64,000 bases of DNA from Candidula unifasciata. Lineage: Eukaryota > Mollusca > Gastropoda > Stylommatophora > Geomitridae. This document shows positions 20,429 through 31,655 of the stretch, one piece after another. Positions within the stretch are counted from its first letter, which is position 1; each line of letters begins with the position of its first letter. The translations under genes and the position numbers were made by a program. The notes under the pieces are model-generated. The model made no database searches. It was not told the origin of the DNA and saw only the letters and a list, made by a program, of their open reading frames with translations. The stretch lies in the NCBI GenBank assembly GCA_905116865.2, contig CAJHNH020006223.1, positions 541,504 to 605,503 of the forward strand. The letters are read 5' to 3'.

Positions 20429-23400
20429 GGACATCACACAAGCGATAAACATCTGATGACACAAAGTGCCACCATGTGGGTGAGGATAACTGTGGAGAGG
20501 TCCCAGAAACCGCTAACAGCCATTAAATGATTTCGATTTGATTCAAGAACCGACATAACAGCACTCGGGGCAATCCCATAAGCGCTCCGTCCCCATCTTA
20601 AGCAGCCAGCGAAGAGTTCCGGTCCTAATGGTGCCAGTAGCTTTCTGATTAAACGTCCGTCTTGCTTTTCATCTGAGCCTTGAGCTTCTGCCAGAACCTC
20701 TCGTCACCCCCAACTGCATCAATCTCACCAAACTGTGGTGATCCATCTGCTCCTCCGCATTGTACACGCTCTCCCATAAGGCACTAACCATGTCTGCCCT
20801 ATCATGTAGCAGTATTCCACCAAGTTGTGCAGAGCCAGCCAGTCTGTCAACCTGTTCATTTCCCAACACACCGGCGTGACCCGGTGAAAAAATCCAGACA
20901 ATACTCCTCACTCGTGTCCTCCGCAGCGAAGCATGCCACTCTGCACGAAGCATACCTGTTCTGATCTTCCTCAGCATGCTTTCTGAATTATTTACAATCA
21001 CGATGTGTGTGTGTGTGTGTGTGTCGTGTTCTCTAGCCAGCGGAAAGCTGCATTGACCGCCTCCACCTCCATTCTTAAGCTGGATGTTGTGGTATCATAT
21101 GCTAGGCTCTCCTGCACCAAACGTCGACCGTTAGCTTTTGCTAAAAAGCCCCAAGCACTTCTTTTGCCTCTTGACACTGAACCGTCTGTGTAAATGATCA
21201 AATCCTCTGAGCGAGCATTATCTTAAATTAATTGCTGAATTTCCACCTCTGTGGCACCTGCTGGCCAGTCTCTGCATTCCTGGCTCAGCGTGATTATGAC
21301 TCTACACAAGTCTGACTGCTCAGGTGGCACTTTGACCCACTCCTCTCCTCGCCTAATGTTCTCAAGGATGCAAACCTGTCTGATTGTGTCTTCTGCACGA
21401 GCCATCCATGACCTCCCTCTTATCAGCCGCTGACCCTTAACTGCACCCAGAGCTTCATGCAGAGGGTGGTCTGTGTCTGCAGCTACCCTGAGATATGACT
21501 TCGCCTGCATCACCTTGTGTCTACCTGCAACCGTCGGCAAACCAAGGATGTATCGCATACACACCACTGGGGTGACTCTGGTGCAACCCAGAATGACTCG
21601 CATTGCTGCGTTCTGTATGCGCTCTAGTTTGTCCATCTGACTCGTTGAGACGGTAAGCAGTCCCAGGCAATAATCCACCACTGACAGGATCAGGTGCTGA
21701 TATAGTGTGAAAAGCATTCTCTGCTCTATGTCAATTGCAGCCATAGTCTTAAGTGCACTAAGTCCTTTTTGGCATCTCGTCACAACACTCTCCACATGGT
21801 CCTTAAATGACAGGCTCCTCTCAAATGTAATTCCCAGATACTCCAGTTTGCTCTCTCTGTTGACGTCTCTACCATCTATCATGAGACTTGGGACATTAGT
21901 TTTAACAATTCTGTTGTCCTGAGAACACAACAAAACAGACTCCTTTTCCGGGTGGACGACAGCCTTTATTTCTGTACACCACTCAGTCACTTTGTCTACT
22001 GTCGCTTGTAGCTTCCGGGCTGTTTGTTTCCTCTCTTCCCCCCTGCCTATATGCAAGTATATCATCCGCAAAAGTCAGTATCCTTCCAACTCCTAGTGCT
22101 TCCAGGCTTGCAATCTTGCTCGTATACACGTTGAAGAGCACAGGCGAGATGGCGGATCCCTGTGGCAGTCCTGGGGCCAAAGTGCATGGTTCAGAGGTCC
22201 ACGAGCCCAGTCGGAGGGCAACCCGACGTGAATACAGGACAGCTGCAACCCAATTCACCAGCCATGGATTGACCTCCTTCTCCCTCAAAGCAGTCATTAA
22301 GATGTCGTATTTCACTCTGTTATAAGCATCCTCGAGATCCAGTCCTACCGCCATAGTTTCCTGTCTGTTCTGGAACCCTTCATAGACGTCAAAAGCAAAA
22401 GTGGCCGCATTTGCCCAAGTGTCCTTTCCTGGCCTGTAACTTCCCAGACCTCTTGGGAGAAGCTTCCCCATTTCCAAAAATTCTTGTAACTTTACAGCAA
22501 CTATCTTCTCCAAGACCTTCCCAAATGTGTTTTGTAAGGTGATGATTCTAAAGCCACTAAGCTTAGAATGATCTTTAAAAAGATTTTGGTAGTGGGATTA
22601 GATAGCTGTGCACCCAGTCTTGCGGTACTGATGCTGTCTTAATACTCTGGTTAAAACAGTCGGCCATCTCTGCCAGGTCTACATCGCTCAAAGCCTTCAT
22701 GTGACCATACCTGACACCATCAGGCCCTGGTACAGTGTCTTTTGCCTTTTTCAAAATTTGTTTGATGTCTTCCACTTGTATCATGTCTTCATAATGCATA
22801 ATCTTCAGGGTGCCAGCTAACTCCTTTATAACTGCATCCCTAATGTCTACATCATTATGATCTGTCTGAGCTATAAACCTATGGAGAAAAGCCTCCCCTT
22901 TCTCCTTGTCTGTTGTCACACGCACACCATCGTCTCTACAAATTGTTCCGACTGTCATAGGCCGATTTTTTCTTTGCATCTGCCTTTGCAGTTTCCAGAA
23001 TTTTCCCAATGTTTTATCGCCTCCCATGTCATTCACAAAAGTTTCCCACTTTGCTCTTTTGGCTTCTGCAGCACAGCGCTTGAAAACCTCCACCTTATCT
23101 TTTTTCATATTCTCCGCCATCTCCACTTGCTCTCGTGAGCTTGAGGGTGTCTGTAGTACTTTCTTTAGCTGCTTCACTGCGGCTCTCTTTGCCTTCCATG
23201 CCTGTTCTACTTCTGTAATCCACCATGGGGGCTGTAGAAAATTAGTTCTGGCAGTTCTTTTGCATGCTGCCCGTTTGAGGCGTCCAAGTAGGTTGTTGGT
23301 CCACTTATACTGGAAGGTCTTGCGTGCTCTCCCAACCTTAACCTTACTGTGTTTAGAAATCAAGACTGAACATGGTAGGTGATCACTCCCATGGTCATTC

Positions 23401-23990
23401 AGGACAGTCCATTTAACATCTAAAACCGACGACTGAGAGACAAATGTCAAGTCAATGGCTGTGTCTGTATCTCCAGACCTCATTGCCATTCTAGTCGGCC
23501 TCCCATCATTGATGCAGACCATATCGGAGTCAACCAAGGCCTCTGCAAGAGCAATTCCTCGTCGGTTTTCTCCACTGCTGTCCCATTCTCTGTTCCTCGC
23601 GTTGAAATACCCACATTTGAGTAACCTATCACCTGGTAACTCCTCCAATTCCTTGAGCCAGCTCCATTGTTCCCTTCTGACAAAACAGTCTACCGTGGCA
23701 TATATATTTATGAGGTTCCAACTTAAGCCACCAATTTCAACCTGTATCCCTTGAACCTCTCGTCCACTGTGGTTCCACTGGCTCAAGTCAAGCACCACAT
23801 GCTTCACTCCCTCCTTCACCACCAGATCTTGTCCATGTCTCTCCTGTATTTAGCTCCTGGAGCATGATGACATCAAAATCAAAAATCAACCTCTCCAGTA
23901 CAGGACCTCTCTGCCTAGCACTCCGACAGTTCCAGTATCCTACCCTTACATGATTAAAGCTCAATCTCTCCGCTTTTCGCCTTGTTCTCC
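20429..23990 (-). pseudogene. LINE ORF2: endonuclease, RT, RNase H; inactivated
   Basis: Minus-strand order: APE endonuclease from about 23960 (RVGYWNCRSARQRG, MLQELNTGETW, then YFNARNREWDSSG and SDHLP), an RT N-terminus (TVPGPDGVRYGHMKAL), the RT core at 22513-21983 (GLPQGSAISPVLFNVYTSK and catalytic FADD), a thumb region to 21223, and RNase H (YTDGS, LRMEVEAV, GNEQVDRLAG). Damage: frameshifts near 23820, 22560 and 22060, a stop at 21225-21223, an (AC)n expansion in RNase H at 21003-21024, and an apparent Asp-to-Asn change (VNNSES). The APE-RT-RNase H layout fits the I group of LINEs. The last ~110 bp match the tail of Repeat-4. Confidence 0.88.
21003..21024. repeat. (GT)n tract inside the RNase H region
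   Basis: Ten or eleven GT units interrupt the RNase H frame (THTHTH in translation), contributing to its inactivation. Confidence 0.9.
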
Positions 23991-24875
23991 TAGCACCCGC
24001 CCCCCCCCCCTATTTATATGCCTTCTTCTCTCCCCATTTCCTCGTCGTCTCCTCCTCACTCCCTCTTCACTAACCGCTGAATAATGTGTCAAGCGCAGAG
24101 CACGTGCCCTGTAGCTCCGGCGACGATTCTTATGTATATTTTAAAAATCCATACGAAAAAATAGAGTACTGCAGGCAATGACCCGTCGCTCTAGTATTGC
24201 CTGCCTGCTTGGGAAGGGGCAATGGATGTCCCGTAGGAGTCCATACGCCTGGTTCCGCCCCGCACGCTCGCCAAACGTCCAACGTTCACGACCAGCACAC
24301 CCATGGCCATCCAGTTCCTCAGCACGTTGGCCTACCTTGAAGTTGGGGGTTTAAATTCGGAGTTTGCCGTCTCCTAGATGGACTGCTGTGCAAAGCTAAC
24401 GGGTTCCATCTACCCGGACTTCACCCAGAAAGAAGGCAACATTTTGCTAAATCCCATGGACGTTAGGAAACTTTGTGCACTCTTAAACATCTGCTGCACT
24501 GTGAAGCCTTTGATGACAAGACTCTTCCTGAAGTTAAATACTCAGTTAATTTATAAAAAAGACTCCACCTTTGAATAGACACCACCCCAGGAATCACTGT
24601 TGACGCCGTAAGGATAGCTACAAACTAGAGCTCGCCTGTTGTTTTACCACAGCCAGTGTAACCAACGAGGCAACAAGTAAAGCAACCTGATATCATCGAG
24701 TATCCAGCAGTGGAAAACATTGCCGTCATGTGATTGAACTGGTAAGAGGTTAAATTTAAGCGATGAAAACCGATTGAATACGCATAGTTTTTGCTTTGAA
24801 ATAATCATGGTTGCTAGCGCCGCCATTCCGGATGACCAGTAAATCGTTTATCATGGACGTTCGATTTTTTCAGCC
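23991..24875. other. Unassigned; may include remaining LINE 5' sequence
   Basis: A poly-C run at 24000-24010 lies at the LINE endonuclease start. Beyond it I see no convincing reading frame. If the LINE is continuous, its own ORF1 should be here but is not recognisable, consistent with 5' truncation. Confidence 0.35.
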
Positions 24876-24980
24876 ATTCAGCCCTCAGACCATATTTATG
24901 GTCGGGCTATATTGCGGCCCCTGGCAAGAGCCAGAGTAGGGCTTCAAATAACGAAAAGTTGCATCTTACAAGGAGATGAC
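24876..24980 (-). repeat. Repeat-4, 5' part
   Basis: The minus-strand reading begins GCAACTTTTCGTTATTTGAAGCCCTACTCTGGCT and ends near CCATAAATATGGTC. The LINE-like tail is missing. Confidence 0.7.
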
Positions 24981-25144
24981 TGGGTATTATTAGTAGGGCT
25001 GTACCGAATATTCGCTTTGTATTCGCTTCGGGACCGAATAGTAGACCTAATAACTATTCGGTATTCGGCCAAATAGTTGCGGTCGGGCCGAATCCGAATC
25101 GCGGTTCCCTTACATTACACCCGTTTCTGGACTGGTGAAAATGA

Positions 25145-25305
25145 ACATATTAAAATTTCCCACATTGGTTCATACTGTCAAGCGTTATCTTTGTACACCA
25201 CCAAGTGAACGTCTGTTTAGTACAGCTGGAAATACCTTCATTGAGACAAGAAGCTGCCTTTATTCTGACAACATGGAACGATTTTGTTGTTGTTGTTGAA
25301 AGCTT
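25145..25305 (+). pseudogene. hAT transposase C-terminal dimerisation domain, partial
   Basis: The frame reads NILKFPTLVHTVKRYLCTPP then SERLFSTAGNTFIETRSCLY and SDNMERFC. P-S-E-R-L-F-S-x-A-G followed by R-x-x-L is the signature of the hAT C-terminal dimerisation region. Only this last portion of the transposase survives; catalytic domains are absent. It is in the expected position near one end of an element with hAT termini and an 8-bp target duplication. Confidence 0.88.
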
Positions 25306-25510
25306 ATGCCGCTTTCATGGATTAACTAAGCTGTCAGTGACAATTTACAAGTTTAGTTACTTGGTATAAATCTAAGAATACTTTTATTCCTAGGTATTAG
25401 TTACCACAGACTGACCGACTGAAGGATGCAATACATGTAATGTTTTTAAATGTTTACTATTCTGTTCTAAATTTTGTGAAGTAAAATGTCAGAGTACCTT
25501 TGACATTATG

Positions 25511-26262
25511 CATGTTTTTTTTTTTTTTTTTTTTTTTTAGATCTATTGTATACACTATTCGAAAGTGGAAGAATGGGCCTCAGTTTGAATAGTGGGAAGA
25601 CAGAAGGAATGGTGGTATTAAAGAAAATAATTATTCCTAAATGTGTTATAAAAGTCAATGGTTTTATTTTGGGACAAGTACATAAATTTAAGTATACGGG
25701 CACATGGATAACATCAGATGGAAGATGCATTACTGAAATAAGAAACAGAATAGGACAGGCGAAAACTGCATTTTATAAAATGAAGAACGTCTTTTGCAAT
25801 ATATCTTTGTCATTAAAGGTTAGAAAAAGAAATCTTGCTTGCTACATACATCCAGTTTTAACATATGGCTGTGAGTCCTGGGCAATCGGTAGGCAGGCCA
25901 AACAATTTTTGAGGCCTCAGAGATGTGGTTTTACAGAAGAATGCTTAAAAAAAAGGAACCAAGAGGTTTTGAAAGAGGCGGGAGCTCGAAGACAACTACT
26001 CACAGACATCAGAAGGAGACAGTCATCAATTTCTAGCCATGTTATAAGATGAAGGAAAATTGAACATTCGGCGACCTCTGGAAAGATCTGTGGAAGGAGG
26101 GATAGAGGAAGACAGCGAGAGAAGATTCTTGACAGTCTTGCTGCATGGCATTGAGCTGTGTCAGTTCACGAACTAATACATGCTGCAGGAGATCGCAGAT
26201 TGTGGCTAGGCATAATCGCCCATGCCAGTCGGCAAAGCACCTGATGATGATGATTCAATATT
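25511..26262 (+). pseudogene. LINE ORF2 C-terminal fragment with (TGA)n tail
   Basis: After a poly-T run (25511-25540) one frame of 168 codons reads MGLSLNSGKTEGMVV, HKFKYTGTWITSDG, IHPVLTYGCESWAI and LKEAGARRQLLTDIRRRQSS. It then breaks into KIHGRRDRGRQREKILDSL-like and NASRQST-like pieces ending in TGATGATGATGA. This is the region downstream of the RT catalytic box. It is nested in the hAT element, so it inserted later than that element. Relatives: 6119-6560 and 49620-51756. Confidence 0.75.
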
Positions 26263-26399
26263 CGTATTCATATTCGGCCGAATAGTTGGTCTTGCTATTC
26301 GTATTCGGCCGAATAGTGAAAATCACTATTCGGTACAGCCCTAATTATTAGAAACTAGCTGTACCCTGCGACGCGTTGCTGTGGCCTAGAATGATGAAA

Positions 26400-26830
26400 T
26401 GGAGAAAGGGAGAGGAAAGAAAATAGCTCTCAGCTAACAGTGTCTGTTTTACCCCCAAAACTCCCGTCTCCCCTCGACTCAGTCATATCTCCCTCTCCGA
26501 AGGATTGAAAAATCATCCATGGCGAAACATCAACTGGCGAAATTATTAAAATATAAATAGTTAAAATATGAGCACATAAAAATAATATTTTAAGCTCTCT
26601 CTGCTAACTGTGCCTGGCATACCCCCCCCCCCCACCCCCACTTGCCCAATTATGTCTCCCTCTCCGAAGGATTGAAAAATCATCCATAGCAAATCATCAA
26701 CTGGCGAAATTATTAAAATAGAAATAGTTAGGAAATGGGAACTTTAAAATAATATTTTAAGCTCTCTCAGCTAACTGTGTCTGGCATAATTCTCCACCCC
26801 CCCCCCCTCCACCAATCATATGTCCCTCTC
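26400..26830. repeat. Degenerate tandem array, part 1
   Basis: Three units of about 165 bp share AGCTCTCTCAGCTAACTGTGTCTGGCATA, then a C-rich tract, then CATATCTCCCTCTCCGAAGGATTGAAAAATCATC and GGCGAAATTATTAAAATAnAAATAGTTA. The array resumes at 28186 after an interruption. Confidence 0.85.
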
Positions 26831-28002
26831 GTGGCGCGGTGATTTCGGTCACAGGCATGAGGGAAAGTTAAGTCTGATGTGATGTGTATAAGGAGATATT
26901 CCGTACCCCACTCGGGCGCCAGTCCTTCATTGTTCTGGTTTTACGGAACCTCATGCAAGACTCCTGCTGCACGTCCCCGTCGTGCGCCACGGATAATGTC
27001 TCAAATTAGCATTAACAGAGTTGGCAGGGGATCTCGGAGCTGGCGGCCCCTAGAGGTGTAGTGTCCTTTCTGGCTCTCATCAGCCCGCCCCCAAACGCAT
27101 GGGTGAAAAGTCTATCAAAACTCATTCGGAACACGAGTAAGGATTGCTTGCCAAATGTACCAAATGTACTATGAAATGACAACTCTGGGTTAAAAGTCTG
27201 GAGCGAATAGAAAACTGTGCTGCTGAGACTCAACCCTTGACCGAGAGATTTACCCGCAGCCAAGACGGGTAACATCTCTTGTGGGCTAATTATCGCAGCA
27301 AGATCCTACGTACGTACATCCTCTGTCAATCCTCAGCGTCGTCGTCACCGCGCTGAGGTACACCACGGCAGCAACTTTTCATCTGCTGGCTAGGAAATAA
27401 TGTCTGACAAAGTTAAATCCTACGGCACACATGCAAGCTGAAAGTCCGACGATCATAATTCGTACCGATTAGGAAAAAGTCCAAACGTCCGTATCCACTG
27501 GTCCCACTCGCCCGAGTGTTGGGACCGAACAGGCGAAGCCACGCCTGGCGCATGTTGCTTCCCCATTCTTTCGTGCTAAGGGCACAGTTGAAACAACGTT
27601 AAAGGTGTCTAACGTATGATGAAAAAAGAATGTACCCATTTGTGTGGCCACAAAAGTCCCCCCTGATCTCCGGAGAGCGCAGCCTTGTAGCGCGGGAAGC
27701 TCAATACACGGTTGTGAGGTTAAGCAGTCTTGGGCAGGACGTAACGATTCCTTGAGTGAGCCCAGAACCAGAGCATCATGTGTCGGCTCTGCATTTATGG
27801 TAGCCTCCTTGGATGGCGGGAAATGCCCATGATCTGCCCCCGCCTTTCCTTGAGGGCTGACAATTCTACCTAGGGCTGCCTTAAGGAGGGTTTTCCGGGG
27901 GCCACACCTGTTAAAGGTCAAAGAGGACACCACACAAATGAGGCAACATCTCGACCCACACAAAACAATGGCCACAGTCAACCTAGAAATAGGCTTGACG
28001 AC
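26831..28002. other. Insertion between the two parts of the array, unidentified
   Basis: More GC-rich than its surroundings, with several open frames (27012-27275, 27469-28059 minus) but no domain that I recognise. Its left part starts GTGGCGCGGTGATTTCGGTC. It ends in a Repeat-5 fragment. It could be one mobile element that split the array; I see no clear termini. Confidence 0.4.
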
Positions 28003-28185
28003 TTCCCCCGAAGTCGGAGTACATCTGCCGGAGAGGCGGGGAACGAGAACTACAAACAAATAAGCCAGTAAAACGGATGTACACGCAAAACTCAGGTCAA
28101 GGTAAAAGCCAAAAGTCTATTTGGACGAACAACCGCGACTTACCGCCGGAATTCACAGCCGGTGAACAACAAGAAGAAGAAAGAA
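28003..28185. repeat. Repeat-5, 3' part
   Basis: AAATAAGCCAGTAAAACGGA, TGTACACGCAAAACTCAGGT and CCGCCGGAATTCACAGCCGG, followed by AAGAAGAAGAA. Confidence 0.7.
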
Positions 28186-29225
28186 TATGTCCCTCTCCAA
28201 AGGATTGAAAAATCATCACCTGGCGAAATTAAAAAATAGAAAGAGTTAAGAAATGAGAACTTTAAAATAAAATTTTAAGCTCTCTCAGCTAACTGTGTCT
28301 GGCAACCCCCCCCCCCCCTTACTTCCAGCAATCATATCTCCCGCTCTGAAGGACTGAAAAATCATGACCTTGGGAAGTCATATTTCCCTCTCCGAAGGAT
28401 TGAAAAATCACCATCCATGGCGAAATTAGTAAAATAGAAATAGTTAAGAAATGAGAACTTCAAAATAATGTTAAGCTCTCTCAGCTAACTGTTTCTGGCA
28501 TAACCCCCCCCCCCCCCCCCCAATCATATCTCCCTCTCCGAAAGAGTGAAAAATCATCACCTGGCGAAGTCATATCTTCTTCTCTGAAGGATTGAAAAAT
28601 CATCCGTGGCGAAATTATTAAAATAGATATAGTTAAGAAATGAGAACTTTAAAAGAATATTTTAAGCTCTCTCAGCTAACAGTGTCTGACATACCCCCTC
28701 CCACCCCCTCCGCTCGACGCAGTGATATCTCCCTCTTCGAAGGATTGAAAAATCATCCATGGCGAAATGATTAAAATAGAAATGGTTGAGAAATGAGAAT
28801 CTAAAAATAATATTTTAGGCTCTCTTAGCTAACTGTGTCTGGCATAACCCACTCTCCCCTCCCAGTCATACCTCCCTCTTTAAAAGATTGAAATATCATC
28901 ACCTTGCGAAGTCATATCTCCCTCTCCGAAGGACTGAAAAATCATCCATTGCGAAATTTTTAAAATAGAAAAAAAGAAATAAGAACTTTAAAAAAATATT
29001 TTAAGCTCTCTCAGCTAACTGTGTCTGGCATAACCCTCCCCCACCCATCATATCTCCCTCTCCGAAGGATTTAAAAATCATCACCTGGCGAAATTATTTA
29101 AATATAAATAGCTAAGAAATAGGAACGTAAAAAAAACATTTTAAGCTCTCTCAACTAACTGTGTCTGACATAAATCCCCCCCCCCCCACCCCTCCCCTAA
29201 TCAAATCATCTTCTCCAAAGGATGG
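28186..29225. repeat. Degenerate tandem array, part 2
   Basis: At least six further units of about 140-190 bp repeat AGCTCTCTCAGCTAACTGTG, TCTGGCATA, C-tract and TCTCCCTCTCCGAAGGATTG. Unit length varies because the CATATCTCC...AAAATCAT block is sometimes doubled. C-tracts of about 7-18 bases recur at the same place in several units. Confidence 0.88.
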
Positions 29226-29550
29226 GAATGTCACCGTGTGACGAAATATTGTAACTAAATTGAGCTTGGCATCCGTGTCCACCCACACTTAAATAGGTAG
29301 CATTAACTTGTAGAGAGTAGTAAATTTAGCCAGTGTAACAGCTACCACATCACCCATCCAGTACTACTGCTTTCACTACCACCACCACCATCACAACAAC
29401 AGCAACAACAACAACAACAAAAACAACAACAACAACAAAAACTGTCACTACAGTCTGTGTAGGTTGGTGTAGAAAATAGGAGTTAGCGCCGCATGCTGTC
29501 GCCACGGACTGTTCAGTTTAATGTTGCCCCCTGCATAGAAAAATAAAAAT
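29226..29550. other. Spacer with CAA-rich tract
   Basis: A CAC/CAA-rich stretch (about 29365-29445) lies between the tandem array and the left edge of duplicated block A. Nothing else is supported. Confidence 0.4.
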
Positions 29551-29752
29551 AAACTGTCTACCCCACACAAACGACAAACACCCGATGACACAATGTGCCA
29601 CCTTGTCGGTGAGGATCACCGTAGAGAGGTCCCAGAAACCGCGTTCAGCCTTTAAGGCCATATTTATGGCCAGGCTATATTGCGGCCCATGGCAAAAGCC
29701 AGAGTAGGGCTTCATATAACGAAAAATTTCGTCCTAAAAAGGACGAGAAGCA
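29551..29752 (-). repeat. Repeat-4 copy at left edge of block A
   Basis: The minus-strand order runs from a TTCGTTATATGAAGCCCTAC start through CCATAAATATGGCC to TTTCTGGGACCTCTCTACGG...TTGTGTGGGG. A Repeat-4 copy occupies the equivalent position at the left edge of block C (56765-56955), so it predates the duplication and marks its border. Confidence 0.8.
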
Positions 29753-29814
29753 TAGTTTTTTTTTTTTTTACTAGTGTCTAAACTAACTTTTTATAGAGAA
29801 CTAAACTGAATGAC

Positions 29815-30660
29815 ATGTGATGAGTGGCTGAAAACAAATGAAATGTGTCGATAGATTCCCGATACTGTGGAACATTTAAAAAAACAAAACTAACAAAGAA
29901 ATCACGTGTAACTGCAGCATTTGAATTGTTTTGGACATGCTGGGCTGCTTACTGCCATCCCCATCTTTGCAATTTATTGGCAAACAACACTTGTACAACA
30001 CACAATTCAAATGAGTACCTCAATCAATATACGGTATTGCTCTTAACTAACAATAATATGTCGCTCTTTGCGCAGTATAATTTCGGTCAAATGAATGCTC
30101 AAATGAATACTGCGTTGTGCCAGAGGCTAGCGAATTTAATGTTCTATAACGATATCTGCCTGTTATCTTTACTTGGGTGTTGATCAATAACTTGGAATTT
30201 AGCTCTTGTAACTACAGAAAAGTACCAGCGTTGACACAATTGTAGATATGTCAAGAGATTGGTCTCAGATTTACAGAATTACATTGGAAAATAGTTATTT
30301 CTGTCGGGTTTTTTTTTTCCGTTTTAAATGAGGATTTAAAAAAAATAAAAAAGCCCAGAACGGGGTGACGTGACATTTTATTTTAAATAAATGCACTAGA
30401 ACAGACTCTTCTAATTTCTGGTTTGTCCTGAACAAAAGTATGGCTACTTGTTCTTTAATGCTGCGAGATTGTCTTCTTTTGATGCACCATTACAACGTCA
30501 GCGGTCATTCATCTTTACAATGTCTTAGAGTCCGCCTAACTTTATTTCACATATAACACAGATAATCCTTACACAGGGGAATCGAATCATGCAAAACAAA
30601 AATAAAAATTGCATTGTAACAGTTCGTACACAACTGGAGATGTTTAACCACTTTGACAGG
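29815..30660 (+). other. Non-coding left arm of block A
   Basis: AT-rich sequence closely matching 57005-57840 in copy C over its whole length, with small indels. The 112-codon frame at 29845 is broken in copy C, so I see no gene here. Confidence 0.6.
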
Positions 30661-30670
30661 AGACCCCAAA

Positions 30671-30942
30671 AAGTAAAGATCCCTTTTCACTCCTTTAGGC
30701 GCATTGGGTATATGGGAAGAGGGCCCATATTTTTTTCAGGCCATCGGCACTATGTGGGTAATGTGGCATTACGCCGGCCGTCTCTACTTCCCCAGGACAG
30801 CTATCCTGATACCCATTTCAGGCTGGGTCGACCTGCGACGCCCCATATCACGATAAAAATCCATGCAGCCAGCAGTGGGTTTCGATCGCGTTACGAGGGA
30901 ATTTCGAGTCAGACTCGCAACGCCTAAGCCACGGACGCTGCC
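30671..30942 (-). repeat. SINE-2 copy, private to block A
   Basis: A near full-length SINE-2. Copy C has the uninterrupted sequence GACAGGAGACCCCAGCAATA (57827-57846) where A carries this element, so C shows the empty site. Confidence 0.85.
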
Positions 30943-31180
30943 AATAATCAATAAGCATATGATATTCGTTGAGAAAACTACTATATACTGAAAGGGCTAG
31001 TGCTAAATCTTTAGTCTTAGTCTGCTATCTTGGTACTCCGATCCTCAGGGGCTAAAAAAAAAAAAAAAACACCAACAGGAACCTCATAATCAAAAACTGG
31101 TATAGACATATGTTTATTTCCAATAATACGATTGTATCAAACAATTGTGTTTTTTTTTTTACAAAAAAATATATGACGCT

Positions 31181-31412
31181 TGTCGGCTCTGTGGCTAAGT
31201 TTGTGCGAACGCTTCGTAATGCCGGGGTGCTGGGTTCGATCCCAGCTGCGGGCCACGCGCCTTGCGTTGGTTTTGATAGTGGTATCAGGGAGCCGACCGT
31301 CCAGTGCAATGGCAAACTACTGGACGTAAATTTGCCTAGAGAAACCACACAACAACTAGGAGCTGCTGGGGTTGGTTCTGCAACGTCCTGTAAAGGATAC
31401 GCAACTAACCTT
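31181..31412 (+). repeat. SINE-1, full length with TSD, private to block A
   Basis: A 232-bp element starting TGTCGGCTCTGTGGCTAAGT (A-box) with GGGTTCGATCCCAGCTG (B-box), flanked by perfect 10-bp duplications ATATGACGCT (31171-31180 and 31413-31422). Copy C has the single unoccupied site (ATATTATGCTTTCCACACC at about 58112-58130). This copy defines the ends of the SINE-1 family. Confidence 0.95.
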
Positions 31413-31423
31413 ATATGACGCTT

Positions 31424-31634
31424 TCCACACCTTTAGGGTGAGACTTATACTTCATAGACCAATCGGCACTGTGTGGTTGATGTAGTCAACATCAAGCCTT
31501 CACAGCACTTTACCTGGTACACATTTAAGGTTGGGTCAACCTTGGAGCCAAGTCATTTTTGCAGGGGAAAAACCTCCGACTGCCTCAGAAACTGAACCCA
31601 CGACCTTCTAGCGTCTTGCCATGACACCAAGGCG
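31424..31634 (-). repeat. SINE-2 copy shared by blocks A and C
   Basis: The SINE-2 body and head (CGAACCCGCCTTGGTGTCATGG on minus) correspond to 58128-58575 in copy C, where Repeat-4 has later inserted into it. It therefore predates the duplication. Confidence 0.8.
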
Positions 31635-31655
31635 GGTTCGCTCATTAAATATAGT

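Larger units (their letters stand above)
24994..26343 (+). mobile_element. hAT transposon, 1350 bp, with nested LINE
   Basis: The ends TAGGGCTGTACCGAATA are inverted (24994-25010 and the complement ending at 26343) and flanked by a perfect 8-bp duplication ATTATTAG (24986-24993 and 26344-26351). Both subterminal regions carry many TATTCGGCCGAATA-type palindromic motifs. Inside are a hAT dimerisation-domain relic (25145-25305) and a LINE fragment (25511-26262). Confidence 0.93.

Noticed and set aside
22906..23382. 158-codon plus-strand ORF
   Set aside because: Antisense shadow of the LINE ORF2 endonuclease-RT region.
30589..30927. 112-codon ORF in block A
   Set aside because: Half lies in a SINE-2 insertion absent from block C, so the frame is not ancestral.
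31181..31260. Functional tRNA gene
   Set aside because: A- and B-box-like sequences are present but the segment does not fold as a complete cloverleaf and is part of a dispersed 232-bp SINE with many copies.
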